Assembly (NCBI RefSeq): GCF_000725125.1
Contig: NZ_JFCB01000022.1
Location: forward strand, 62,001-126,000
Reading direction: 5' to 3'
Source: Streptomyces toyocaensis
Lineage (GTDB): Bacteria; Actinomycetota; Actinomycetes; Streptomycetales; Streptomycetaceae
DNA: 64,000 nt
Made by a program: the position numbers and the translations under genes. Below, piece by piece: positions 26,538 to 34,839 of this stretch. Below the pieces are notes generated by a model. It was not told the DNA's origin. It ran no database searches and saw only the letters and a program-made list of their open reading frames with translations. Every line of letters starts with the position of its first letter. Position 1 is the first letter of the stretch.

Positions 26538-27533
26538 TCACCGCGCCGTACCCGGCGGTGGGAGCCGGTCCGCGGCGAAGTGGCAGGCCGCGCCGTGCAC
26601 GCGGCCCGCGGAGCCCGGAGTGGGATCGAGAGTCAGGCACTCGGCCCGATCGGGCCGTACCAACGGCCCTACGGGGCATCGCGGATGGAAGCGGCACCCC
26701 GCCGGCACGTGGTGCGGATCCGGCGGGTCGACCTCCGTGACGGCACCCTCGCCCTGCCCCGTGTCGGCCCACGCGGACCCGTCCCGCTGCGGTGCGGCGG
26801 CCAGCAGCTCACGGGTGTAGGGGTGCTGCGGATCGGCCAGTACGTCGTGAGCGGGACCGCACTCGACGATGCGGCCCAGATACATCACCGCGACGACGTC
26901 ACTGACGTAGCGCACCACGGCGAGGTTGTGCGAGATGAACAGCATGCCCAGGTGCATCCGCCGCTGAAGGTCGCGCACCAGGTTCAGCACGGTGCCCTGG
27001 ACCGACACGTCCAGCGCCGAGGTGATCTCGTCGGCGACGACCACCGAGGGCCGTCCCGCCAGCGCCCGTGCCAGCGCCACCCGCTGGCGCTGCCCGCCGG
27101 ACAGCTCCGCCGGCCGGGAGAGGGCGTGCCCCGCGTCGAGGCCCACCAGGTCGAACAGCCGGGCAACCTCCGCGCGGCGCCCCGCTCCGTCGGACGGGCC
27201 GGTGCGCGGTATGGCCTCGGCCACCGAGTCACCGACCCGCATCCGCGGGTCCAGTGAGGCGTAGGGGTCCTGGAAGACCATCTGCAGCGGCCGGTGCCCC
27301 CCGCCCCTCGCACGGTGGACGACGTCCTGCCCGCCGAGCAGCACCCGGCCGGAGGCGAGGGGGGCGAGGCCGACCGCCGCACGGGCCAGGGTCGACTTCC
27401 CGGAGCCCGACTCCCCGACCAGGCCGACGACCTGTCCCGGGGGCACGGTCAGACTCACTCCGTCGACGGCCCTGAGTGCCCTGCGCCCGGTGCCGTAGCG
27501 CACGGTGACGTTCTCGAACCGCAGCTCGCTCAC
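26538..27533 (-). CDS. Oligopeptide/dipeptide ABC transporter ATP-binding protein (OppF/DppF-like)
   Basis: GTG at 27533 overlaps the previous stop (GTGA). The 331-residue protein has Walker A GESGSGKST, Q-loop MVFQDPYASLDPRM, signature LSGGQRQRVALARAL, Walker B VVVADEITSALDV and the switch His in FISHNLAV. The C-terminal extension with HPYTRELLAAAP and the Cys-rich GCRFHPRCP ... CLTLDP is diagnostic of oligopeptide importers, where it may bind a metal cluster. It pairs with the ATPase half of the fused DppC-DppD protein. Confidence 0.94.
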   Translation of the reverse strand: MSELRFENVTVRYGTGRRALRAVDGVSLTVPPGQVVGLVGESGSGKSTLARAAVGLAPLASGRVLLGGQDVVHRARGGGHRPLQMVFQDPYASLDPRMRVGDSVAEAIPRTGPSDGAGRRAEVARLFDLVGLDAGHALSRPAELSGGQRQRVALARALAGRPSVVVADEITSALDVSVQGTVLNLVRDLQRRMHLGMLFISHNLAVVRYVSDVVAVMYLGRIVECGPAHDVLADPQHPYTRELLAAAPQRDGSAWADTGQGEGAVTEVDPPDPHHVPAGCRFHPRCPVGPLVRPDRAECLTLDPTPGSAGRVHGAACHFAADRLPPPGTAR

Positions 27534-29572
27534 GGTCGTCCTCCCGCTTCCGTGGTGGGGTCGGAGAGTTGCTCGTCGGGCCGGACCGTGGCACCGGTGT
27601 GCGGATACCAGCAGGCGATCCGGTGCCCCGGCTCGCTCACCCGGAGCCGTGGGTCGTCCGTATGGCACCGGTCCCGCGCGGCGGGGCACCGGGGCGCGAA
27701 GGCGCACCCAGACGGCACCTGGCCCGGGGTGACGGGCCGCCCCGGGATGACGGGGAGCGGCCGGTCGAGGTCGCTCTCCATGTGGGGCACGGTGGCGATG
27801 AGGGCGCGCGTGTAGGGGTGCCGGGCGGCGGTGAGCAGCCGGTCGGAGGGCAGCTCCTCCACGACGCGGCCCGCGTACATCACCAGGACCCGCTCGCAGG
27901 TCTGCGCCACCACGTTGATGTCATGGCTGATCAGCAGAAGGGCCACGCCGTCCGCGGTACGCACCCGCTCCAGCAGGCGCAGGACCTGTCGCTGGACCGT
28001 GACGTCCAGCGCGGTCGTCGGTTCGTCGGCGATGATCAGCGCCGGGCGGCCCATCAGGCCGAGCGCGATCATCGCGCGCTGGCGCATGCCGCCGGAGAAC
28101 TCGTGCGGGTACTGCGCCGCGCGCCGTTCCGCCGCCGGTATGCGCACCTCGCGCAGCCGTTCCACCGCCCGTGCCCACGCCCCGCGCCGGTTCATCCCCA
28201 GGTGCTGTTCCGCCACTTCGGAGAGCTGCCGGCCGATGCGCATGGTGGGGTTGAAGGAGGTCATGGGGTCCTGGAAGACCATGGCCAGCGACGTGCCGAG
28301 CAACTGCCGGGTGGCCGCCGTCTTCTTCTCCCCGTCGCGCAGGGAGGTCCCGAGAAACTCCAGACGGTCGGCGTCCACCGTGCCAGGGTGTTCGACCAGC
28401 CCGCTCACGGCGAGCGCGGTGAGGCTCTTGCCCGACCCGGATTCCCCCACGACGCCCACCGACTCCCCCCGGCCGACCGAGAGGCCGAGACCGCGCACCG
28501 GGGTCACCGGACCGTGCGGGCCGGGGAAGCTCACCCGCAGCCCTTCCACCGACAGCACCGGCTCCGTGCCGGGCCCGGCAGCCGCTTCCGGCTCGACCGG
28601 TGCCTTACCGGCGGCGGCTTTCCCGACGGGGGGCGGCAGGCGGATGCCGTGCGCGGTGGGGATGCCGACGGCCTTGGCGACGGCCTCGCCCGTCAGGTTG
28701 AACGCCAGCCCGGCGATCACCACGGCGGCACCGGGCGCCAGGGCCGCGGCGGGATGGGTGTAGATGCCGGTGAGGCCCTCGCCGAGCAGCCGCCCCCAGT
28801 CGTACGACGGCGCCTGGACGCCCAGGCCGAGGAACGACAGCCCGGAGAAGGCCAGCAGCGCGCTCCCTGCGCCGATGGTGGCGTTGACGATCAGCGGTTC
28901 GGCGATGTTCGGCAGGACGTGGCGGGTGAGCACCCGCAGCCTGCCGACCCCGGCGACCCGGGCCGCGCAGACGAAGTCCCGCTCGCTCACCGACGCCACC
29001 AGCGTCTGGGTGAGCCGGGCGAAGCCGGGTGCCGTCGCGAAGCCGATGGCGAGCACCGCGCCCTGGGTGCCGACACCGAACACCACGGCGAAGAACAGGG
29101 CCAGCAGCAGCCCGGGGAAGGCCACGGCGATGTTCACCACCGCCGTCACCGCCCTGCCGGCCCGGCGTCCCAGCAGAGCCGGTGCCACGCCGAGCACCAG
29201 GCCGGTCGCCACACCGAGCACCGTCGCCAGCAGCGCCAGGGCGACCGACAGCCTGGTGGCGACCAGGACCCGGAAGAAGACGTCCCGGCCGAGGTTGTCG
29301 GTGCCCATCCAGTGATGGCCCGAGGGCCCTTGCAGCAGCCGGCCGGTGTCGACGGCGGCGGCCCGGCCGGACCACAGCAGCGGCCCGAATGCCGCCAGCA
29401 GCAGCACGGCCAGCAGCAGCCCGGCCGCGCAGCAGCCGAGCGGGGAGCGCAGTACGCCGAACCACTGGCCGCCGCCCGCCGGACCGCCGTCCCGCGTCCC
29501 GCTCCGGGATCCGTCCTCGCGGGTTCGGGGTTCCTTCTCGCCCGCCGTGCGGGTCCGGTGTTCCACCGCCAT
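27530..29572 (-). CDS. Fused dipeptide ABC permease and ATPase (DppC-DppD)
   Basis: The 680-residue protein joins two usually separate subunits. Residues about 45-300 are a DppC-type permease (GCCAAGLLLAVLLLAAFGPLL; MGTDNLGRDVFFRVL; FSGLSFLGLGVQAPSYDWGRLL); after a Pro/Ala linker (about 300-340) comes a DppD-type ATPase with GESGSGKSL, MVFQDPMTSFNPTMRI, FSGGMRQRAMIALGL, LIIADEPTTALD and a terminal GCAFAPRCPAA motif. Fusion fixes a 1:1 ratio. It is three bases downstream of dppB and overlaps the second ATPase gene. Confidence 0.93.
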   Translation of the reverse strand: MAVEHRTRTAGEKEPRTREDGSRSGTRDGGPAGGGQWFGVLRSPLGCCAAGLLLAVLLLAAFGPLLWSGRAAAVDTGRLLQGPSGHHWMGTDNLGRDVFFRVLVATRLSVALALLATVLGVATGLVLGVAPALLGRRAGRAVTAVVNIAVAFPGLLLALFFAVVFGVGTQGAVLAIGFATAPGFARLTQTLVASVSERDFVCAARVAGVGRLRVLTRHVLPNIAEPLIVNATIGAGSALLAFSGLSFLGLGVQAPSYDWGRLLGEGLTGIYTHPAAALAPGAAVVIAGLAFNLTGEAVAKAVGIPTAHGIRLPPPVGKAAAGKAPVEPEAAAGPGTEPVLSVEGLRVSFPGPHGPVTPVRGLGLSVGRGESVGVVGESGSGKSLTALAVSGLVEHPGTVDADRLEFLGTSLRDGEKKTAATRQLLGTSLAMVFQDPMTSFNPTMRIGRQLSEVAEQHLGMNRRGAWARAVERLREVRIPAAERRAAQYPHEFSGGMRQRAMIALGLMGRPALIIADEPTTALDVTVQRQVLRLLERVRTADGVALLLISHDINVVAQTCERVLVMYAGRVVEELPSDRLLTAARHPYTRALIATVPHMESDLDRPLPVIPGRPVTPGQVPSGCAFAPRCPAARDRCHTDDPRLRVSEPGHRIACWYPHTGATVRPDEQLSDPTTEAGGRP

Positions 29573-29575
29573 CGG

Positions 29576-30610
29576 TCAGCTCTCCCGGATCGCGGAACGG
29601 GGATCGAGCAGGGCCAGCACGACATCGACCGCGATGTTCACCAGCAGCACCCCCGTGCCGTAGACGAGGACGACGCCCTGTACCACGGGGTAGTCCTTGG
29701 TGAGGATCGACCGGACGATGGTGCTGCCCAGGCCCGGCCAGGCGAAGACGTTCTCCACCAGCACCGTGCCGGCCACCAGGCCGCTCAGCAGCAGCCCGCC
29801 GATGGTGAGTCCCGCGGTCACGGCGTTGGGCAGGGCATGGCGCAGATGGATGCGCCGGGCCGGCAGGCGTTTGGCGCGTGCGGTGCGTATGTAGTCGGTG
29901 TGCAGCACCGACAGCATTTCGATCCGCACGATCCGGGCGAGCACCGCCGCCGGCCCGGCGGCCAGGGAGACCACCGGCAGTACGTAGGAGTCGATTCCGG
30001 CCTGGCCCGCGACCGGGAACCAGCCCAACCGCACGCCGAACACCCAGACGAGGCCCACGGCGAGCAGGAACTCCGGGATCGTCGCGATCAGGACGCCGGC
30101 GGAGGTGAAGGTCAGTTCGGAGCGGTGCCGGCGGCCACCGCGGGTCAGGACCGCCATCGCCGCGCCCAGCGGCACGGACAGCAGCACCGCCAGCAGGAAG
30201 GAGGCCACGGCGAGCGCGACGGTGGACGGCAGCCGGTCACCGATCGTCTGCGTCACGGGCAGACCACTGGTCACCGATACGCCGAGGTCACCCCCGGCCA
30301 GGTCCCGCAGGAAGCGCAGGTACTGGGCCGGCAGGGAGTCGTTCAGTCCCAGTTGCTCCCTCCGCTGGTCCACCACCTGCTGCGACGCGGTCAGTCCGAG
30401 CGCGGCGCGCACCGGGTCGCCCGGGATGAGGTGGATCATGAGGAACGCGGCCGTCACCAGGACCCACACCGACACCACCAGGCGGCCGAGGCGGCGTACC
30501 GTGAAACGCGTCCAGGGGTGTTCCAGCAGGCCGATGGCCGGGCCCGGCACGGCGGGGGGACGTGGGGTACCGGGCCCGGACAGGAGCCGGCCGGCCGTCT
30601 GCGCTTTCAT
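29576..30610 (-). CDS. dppB: Dipeptide/oligopeptide ABC transporter permease (DppB-like)
   Basis: 344 residues with a first helix (LGRLVVSVWVLVTAAFLMIHL), the conserved IPGDPVRAALG and QYLRFLRDLAGGDLGVSVTSG segments, and the coupling-loop region (DYIRTARAKRLPARRIHLRHALPNA). These are hallmarks of DppB/OppB permeases. It forms the membrane channel with the fused DppC-DppD protein. A long N-terminal extension (residues 1-35) is unusual but unremarkable. Confidence 0.93.
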   Translation of the reverse strand: MKAQTAGRLLSGPGTPRPPAVPGPAIGLLEHPWTRFTVRRLGRLVVSVWVLVTAAFLMIHLIPGDPVRAALGLTASQQVVDQRREQLGLNDSLPAQYLRFLRDLAGGDLGVSVTSGLPVTQTIGDRLPSTVALAVASFLLAVLLSVPLGAAMAVLTRGGRRHRSELTFTSAGVLIATIPEFLLAVGLVWVFGVRLGWFPVAGQAGIDSYVLPVVSLAAGPAAVLARIVRIEMLSVLHTDYIRTARAKRLPARRIHLRHALPNAVTAGLTIGGLLLSGLVAGTVLVENVFAWPGLGSTIVRSILTKDYPVVQGVVLVYGTGVLLVNIAVDVVLALLDPRSAIRES

Positions 30611-30641
30611 GTGTGCGGGTGCCTCCGGGTCACGGGGCTGG

Positions 30642-32231
30642 TCATCCGACCATGCGGATCGATGTCGGGACGATGGAGCCGTCGGCGAGTTCGAAGGTCG
30701 CGCGGTTGCCGAACACCGGGGTCACCAGGTCGGCGAAGGGCACCACGTCGGCCTGCTGGAACAGCGCCTTCTCAGCGGCGGCCCACTCGTCGCACCCCTT
30801 CGCGCCGGGGAGCGCCGAGGCGGCTTCGACGTGGGCCTCGTACGCGGCGTTGTCGACGGAGCCGAAGTTGTTGCCGTCCGGCGGGGTGGGGCCCGAGAGG
30901 AACGGCACGGCCTGAGTGGGCAAGGTGACCGTCAGCGGCAGGAACAGCGCGTCCCAGGAGCCCTCGCCGGAGATGACCTGGTCGAACTGGGCGTCGGCCG
31001 CACCCCGCAGGGACACCTTCACACCCACCTTCTGCCAGGAGGAACGCAGCAGTTCCGCGGCGTTCTGCATCGGAATGCCGCGGCTGGTCGGGTAGTAGAA
31101 CGTCAGGGAGAGCCGCTTGCCGTCCTTCTGCCGTACGCCGTCGGCACCCGGCTTCCAGCCCGCTGCGTCGAGAGCCCGCTCTGCGGCGGCCCGGTCGTGG
31201 TCCGGCAGGTTTCCCTCGACGGTGTCCGCGGTGCAGGGTCCCTGCCCCTTGGCGACCAGCCCGGTGGGCGGCTCGCCACCACCATTGGTGACCACCGTGC
31301 GCAGTTCCTTCAGGTCGAGGGCCTGGGTGAGCGCGCGCCGCACCCCGGCATCCGCGGTCGGAGCGCCGCGTCGCTGGTTGAACCACAGCTCACCCAGCGG
31401 CGCGTGCATCGAGCGCTGGAAGTCGAGCCGCTCCGCCACCCGCTTCCTGTCCTGCCCGGTGATCACGGCCGCGTTGACCTGGTTGACGAGGAGCAGGTTG
31501 GCGGCGGTGGCCTCGTTGGGTACGACCTGCAGCACCACCGTGTCCGGAAGGCCCTTCGCGTCCTTCGTCCCGCCTCCGGGTCCCCAGGCGTAGTCCTTGC
31601 GCCGGGTGAAGGAGTAGTGGTCGTCTGCGACGGCCTCGGTGAGGGTGAACATTCCGGTGCCCGAGCCGCCCTGCTTGAGGATCGAGCGGTCCTTCATGCC
31701 CGCGCGGCACACGATGGGCAGGCCACCCACGTTCCGGCCGAGGAACGCGTCGGGGACGGGTGAGCTCACGGTAACGGTTCCGGCCGAGTCGTCGGCCTTC
31801 GCCTTCGCGCCGGGCGGTACGTACAGTCCGATGGCGCTCGACCCGTTCTTCGGGTCCGCCACGTAGTTGATGTTGTCGGCGACATCAGTCGCGGTGAGCG
31901 GGGTGCCGTCGGAGCAGGTGATCCCCTTGCGCAAGGTGTAACTCGCGGTCGTGGCCGTGCTCTTCCACGTACCGGCCAGCGCCGGGATCTCCTTGCCGGA
32001 GGCGTCCACGGCGACCAGCGAGTCGTAGAGGAACGCGCCGACCTGGTGGGCGACGGACAGCGCGGTCGCGTGCGGGTCGAGGGTACCGGGATCGGCGGAG
32101 ATGGCGAGGGTGAACGTCCCCCCTTCGACGGGCTTGCCGGACGTGCTCGTGCCGCCGGATCCGCTGCACGCGGTCAGGGCGATGGTCAGCGCTCCGGCCA
32201 TCGCGATGGTCGTCGGCCCTGCGTATTTCAT
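30642..32231 (-). CDS. Family-5 peptide-binding lipoprotein of the ABC importer
   Basis: A lipoprotein signal with lipobox LTAC (about residue 22; MKYAGPTTIAMAGALTIALTAC) precedes a 529-residue SBP_bac_5 protein: GGTFTLAISADPGTLDPHA, PALAGTWKST, TYTLRKGITCSDGTPLTATDVADNI-type cluster-C core, and FTFYYP/NAAELLRSSWQKVGVKV in the second lobe. It captures peptides outside the membrane and hands them to DppB/DppC-D. Peptide stereochemistry cannot be read from sequence, but the operon suggests D-residue peptides. Confidence 0.93.
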   Translation of the reverse strand: MKYAGPTTIAMAGALTIALTACSGSGGTSTSGKPVEGGTFTLAISADPGTLDPHATALSVAHQVGAFLYDSLVAVDASGKEIPALAGTWKSTATTASYTLRKGITCSDGTPLTATDVADNINYVADPKNGSSAIGLYVPPGAKAKADDSAGTVTVSSPVPDAFLGRNVGGLPIVCRAGMKDRSILKQGGSGTGMFTLTEAVADDHYSFTRRKDYAWGPGGGTKDAKGLPDTVVLQVVPNEATAANLLLVNQVNAAVITGQDRKRVAERLDFQRSMHAPLGELWFNQRRGAPTADAGVRRALTQALDLKELRTVVTNGGGEPPTGLVAKGQGPCTADTVEGNLPDHDRAAAERALDAAGWKPGADGVRQKDGKRLSLTFYYPTSRGIPMQNAAELLRSSWQKVGVKVSLRGAADAQFDQVISGEGSWDALFLPLTVTLPTQAVPFLSGPTPPDGNNFGSVDNAAYEAHVEAASALPGAKGCDEWAAAEKALFQQADVVPFADLVTPVFGNRATFELADGSIVPTSIRMVG

Positions 32232-32285
32232 GGTGCCTCCCGAGAAGGCTCGTCATGGGCCGGGGCGGACCACCGGCCCAGGTGG

Positions 32286-33674
32286 TCAGTCGGACGTGCG
32301 GCGGTCGGCCCGGCCTGTGTGAAGGAACTGCGCGGGACCACCGGGAGCGCCGCCGACGAAGGCGTACGGCTGGTGGAATCCGTTCTCCGGCTCCGCGGCG
32401 ATGAGCGTGTCGCCATCGAAGGCGACCAGCTCGAACGTGGTCGTCTCCATGCCCATCTCGGCCGCGAGCCCCTTGGGGACACACTTGACCCAGACCCGGC
32501 GTGCGTCATCCTGGGTGACGGTGTTGTCGAACAGACGCGAGCTGTAGGTACCGGTGTAACGGCCGGCGTCGACGGGCCGGGGATCGGCGGGCGGCACCGG
32601 TGTCGACGGAAGCTCCGTGCCGGCCAGCTCCCGCAGCACATGTCCGACGACCTCGCGGTAAAGGCCGAGGGCGTCGCCTCCGTTGGTCAGCAGGGTGACG
32701 GCGAGGTCGTGTTCGGGCACCATCCGCAGGAAAGAGGCCTGGCCGATGGTGGTGCCGTCGTGCCCGATCACCGGGGTGCCCGCGCCGTCGAAGATCTCCC
32801 AGCCCAGCCCCCAGGCATCGCCCATCACCCCGAGCCGGGGAAGCTCCACCTCCCGCTCCCGCATGGCCTTCGCCGTGGTGTCCCGCAGAACGACCGTGCC
32901 GTCGGCCGCCGTGCCGCCGTCGAGGTGCATCCGGGCGAAGGCCAGCAGGTCCCGCGGGCGCATCGCGAGCATGGAGCCCGCAGGGGCGTTCGAGGGGGCG
33001 AGCGCCCACACCGGGGCGGGCACGAGAGCGTCCTCGGGTGACGGCCGCACATGCCCGACCGCCGTCCGGCGCAGGATCGCCTCCTCCGGCCCGTGCGCGG
33101 CGTGGGTGAGGCCCAGCGGGGACAACAGGTGGTCGCGCAGACAGGCGGCGAACGGCTTGCCGCGCACCACCTCGACCAGCCGGCCCAGCACGCAGTAGCC
33201 GGCGTTGTTGTAGGAGAACAACTCCCCCGGGGAGAAGAGCTGGGGTACGTCGACCAGGGTGGCGACGAATCTCTCCACACAGTCGTCGTTCCTGCCGGTG
33301 TCGGTGAAGATGTCGCCCTCGAACCCGGCGGTGTGGTTGAGCAGCTGCCGCACGGTGACCTCGTCCGAGGCGGACTCGTCGGCGACCCGGAACTCCGGCA
33401 GCCGCACCCGTACCGGCTCGTCCAGCTCCACCAGACCCTCGTCGGCGAGCTGCATCACCAGGGTCGCCGTCCACACCTTCGTGATGGAACCGATCTGGAA
33501 CAAGGTGTCGGCATTGACCTCCACCCCCGTCGACAGGTTCAGAACCCCCGTGCCGTGGTCCGCGACCTCTCCGCCCAGGTCCACGGCGACCGCCGCGCCT
33601 GGAACGCCGTACTGGTCGAGGAGGGCGGGCAGCCGCTCCTCCCACCAGCCGTGAATCTCGTTGAGTTTCGACAT
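32286..33674 (-). CDS. S12-family serine hydrolase (beta-lactamase fold, D-aminopeptidase-like)
   Basis: ATG at 33674; no Shine-Dalgarno, but TACGTT six bases upstream suggests a leaderless transcript. The 462-residue protein has no signal peptide, so it should act in the cytoplasm. Active-site motifs: SITK (SxxK) in FQIGSITKVW, YNN (YxN) in FSYNNAGY, and HDG in VIGHDGTTIG (HxG, as in D-aminopeptidase/D-stereospecific peptidases rather than KTG of beta-lactamases). A C-terminal beta domain follows (GRYTGTYSSRLF ...). First gene of the D-amino-acid operon and a paralog of the S12 half of the fused peptidase. D-peptidase specificity is inference. Confidence 0.87.
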   Translation of the reverse strand: MSKLNEIHGWWEERLPALLDQYGVPGAAVAVDLGGEVADHGTGVLNLSTGVEVNADTLFQIGSITKVWTATLVMQLADEGLVELDEPVRVRLPEFRVADESASDEVTVRQLLNHTAGFEGDIFTDTGRNDDCVERFVATLVDVPQLFSPGELFSYNNAGYCVLGRLVEVVRGKPFAACLRDHLLSPLGLTHAAHGPEEAILRRTAVGHVRPSPEDALVPAPVWALAPSNAPAGSMLAMRPRDLLAFARMHLDGGTAADGTVVLRDTTAKAMREREVELPRLGVMGDAWGLGWEIFDGAGTPVIGHDGTTIGQASFLRMVPEHDLAVTLLTNGGDALGLYREVVGHVLRELAGTELPSTPVPPADPRPVDAGRYTGTYSSRLFDNTVTQDDARRVWVKCVPKGLAAEMGMETTTFELVAFDGDTLIAAEPENGFHQPYAFVGGAPGGPAQFLHTGRADRRTSD

Positions 33675-33680
33675 GCCGTG

Positions 33681-33716
33681 AACGTAGGGGCCCGTACGCG
33701 GCACGGATTCGTGCCG
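33681..33716 (-). promoter_or_regulatory. Leaderless promoter and inverted repeat for the peptide-salvage operon
   Basis: On the minus strand TACGTT (33686-33681) is followed by exactly six bases and the ATG at 33674, the spacing of a leaderless streptomycete promoter. CGGCACG (33699-33705), GATT, CGTGCCG (33710-33716) is a perfect inverted repeat covering the -35 region. Related TCGTGC/GCAC elements recur at 33742-33755 and about 33774-33792. Confidence 0.5.
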
Positions 33717-34378
33717 GAACACAAAGCCCGGGACGCGACTCCGTGCTTCCGCACGAAGTCAGCGGCCCCAGGCCTGTGCAGTTCGCACGAGTTGCGGGCC
33801 GGCACACAGCCCCCATGTCCACCACGCCGAGTTCGAGGAACACGCGCCGCGTCGCTCCGAGGCAGGTCAGTGACTCCGGTCGACGACCGGGCAGCCGTTG
33901 CGGCCGGAGGGGTTTCCGTAGGCCGGGCCGGCAGGGCCCGGCCCGCTCCGTCGTTGCGGCTCTCCGTCCCGGGTGCGTCCGGCGGTTCGGCCAGGGCACG
34001 GAGGAGAGCGGCGTCAGCAGGAAACCGGCGGGGCGGCCCGAAATCCGTTGACGGCCCACTGCGGTTGCGTGGCCGACAGACCGAGGTCGGATGTCATCGA
34101 GGGAAGCGCGACGGACGAACGGCCGGCGAGGGTGGCGCACCGGCTGTGCCGGGTTCTCCCCGGTCACATCGACGAGAAGCGGGCTCAGGGGGAGTTCGAG
34201 CCACGGCGACCCGGAGTCCGGGCGAGCGGCCGCGCGGGAGCCGGCCGGCACCGAGTTCGCGGACACCCTGGGTATGCTGCTCGACGTCTCACCCGGGGCG
34301 AGTTCGCCCACGATGTCGGCGCTCTTCCCCGACGGGTGGGCCGCCAGCGCAGTCGCACACACAGGAGGGGCGTCAGTC
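33717..34378. other. Long upstream region of the peptide-salvage operon
   Basis: About 660 bp without a supportable gene. Open frames here lack ribosome binding sites and family resemblance. It contains CGTGC-TTCC-GCACG (33742-33755) and a similar half-site near 33774-33792, possible operator copies. The ribosome binding site of the small membrane-protein gene (GGAGGGG) is at 34364-34370. Confidence 0.4.
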
Positions 34379-34525
34379 GTGAGCGAAGATGACTACGACG
34401 ACCACAGCTCGCACAACGCCCGCACGGACACCGGAATCTCCTGGAGCACGCTGAAACGTGCGATGCGCTGGGAGACCTTCGCCCTGCTCGCCGTCATTGT
34501 CGTGCTGACGTTCCTCTCCGCCTGA
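34379..34525 (+). CDS. Small (48-residue) tail-anchored membrane protein
   Basis: GTG at 34379 follows AGGAGGGG eight bases upstream, which is why this start is chosen over the longer frame from 34091. The product has an acidic/His-rich N-terminus (SEDDYDDHSSHN) and one C-terminal membrane helix (FALLAVIVVLTFLSA) preceded by basic RAMRWE. No family is recognised. It sits between the salvage operon and the recombinase cassette. Confidence 0.6.
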   Translation: MSEDDYDDHSSHNARTDTGISWSTLKRAMRWETFALLAVIVVLTFLSA

Positions 34526-34839
34526 GTACGGCCCGAACGGCTGGAGAGGCAGGTGCAGGACGGTGGCCTGACATCTGTGGGGCGGGCTGCCGGTTTCGTT
34601 CGCGGTCCGGACCCGAGCCCGCGCCACGTGCCGCCGCGGTAACGAGGACACAGCAGTGTCGCCTCAATGCGCCACTCGCAGCTGTGCGACATCCCGTGAG
34701 TTTCCCTGAGGCCCGCTGAGTCGCTGGCCCCGTAGCCAGGGCGTTCTTCCTCCTTCGTGTGCTCTGCTGCCCTGTGACGTAACTTCGGGATTCCTGAAGC
34801 GTTCTCATCGCGTCCGACCGTTCCGCAGTCGGGCTGAAG
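34526..34839. other. Intergenic region before the recombinase cassette
   Basis: 314 bp with no recognised gene, tRNA or direct repeat matching the right side of the cassette. It should contain the cassette promoter; GTGACGTAAC near 34774 is the only motif that stands out. Confidence 0.35.

Noticed and set aside
27569..30928. 1119-codon open frame on the plus strand
   Set aside because: Antisense shadow of the Dpp genes; low-complexity His/Arg/Gln-rich translation with no family features. Long antisense frames are normal at this GC content.
32286..33674. Class C beta-lactamase resistance gene
   Set aside because: No signal peptide and HDG instead of KTG; context favours a cytoplasmic peptidase.
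33743..34392. Overlapping open frames upstream of the small membrane-protein gene
   Set aside because: No ribosome binding sites or motifs, and their starts are arbitrary; only the 48-residue frame has a good site.
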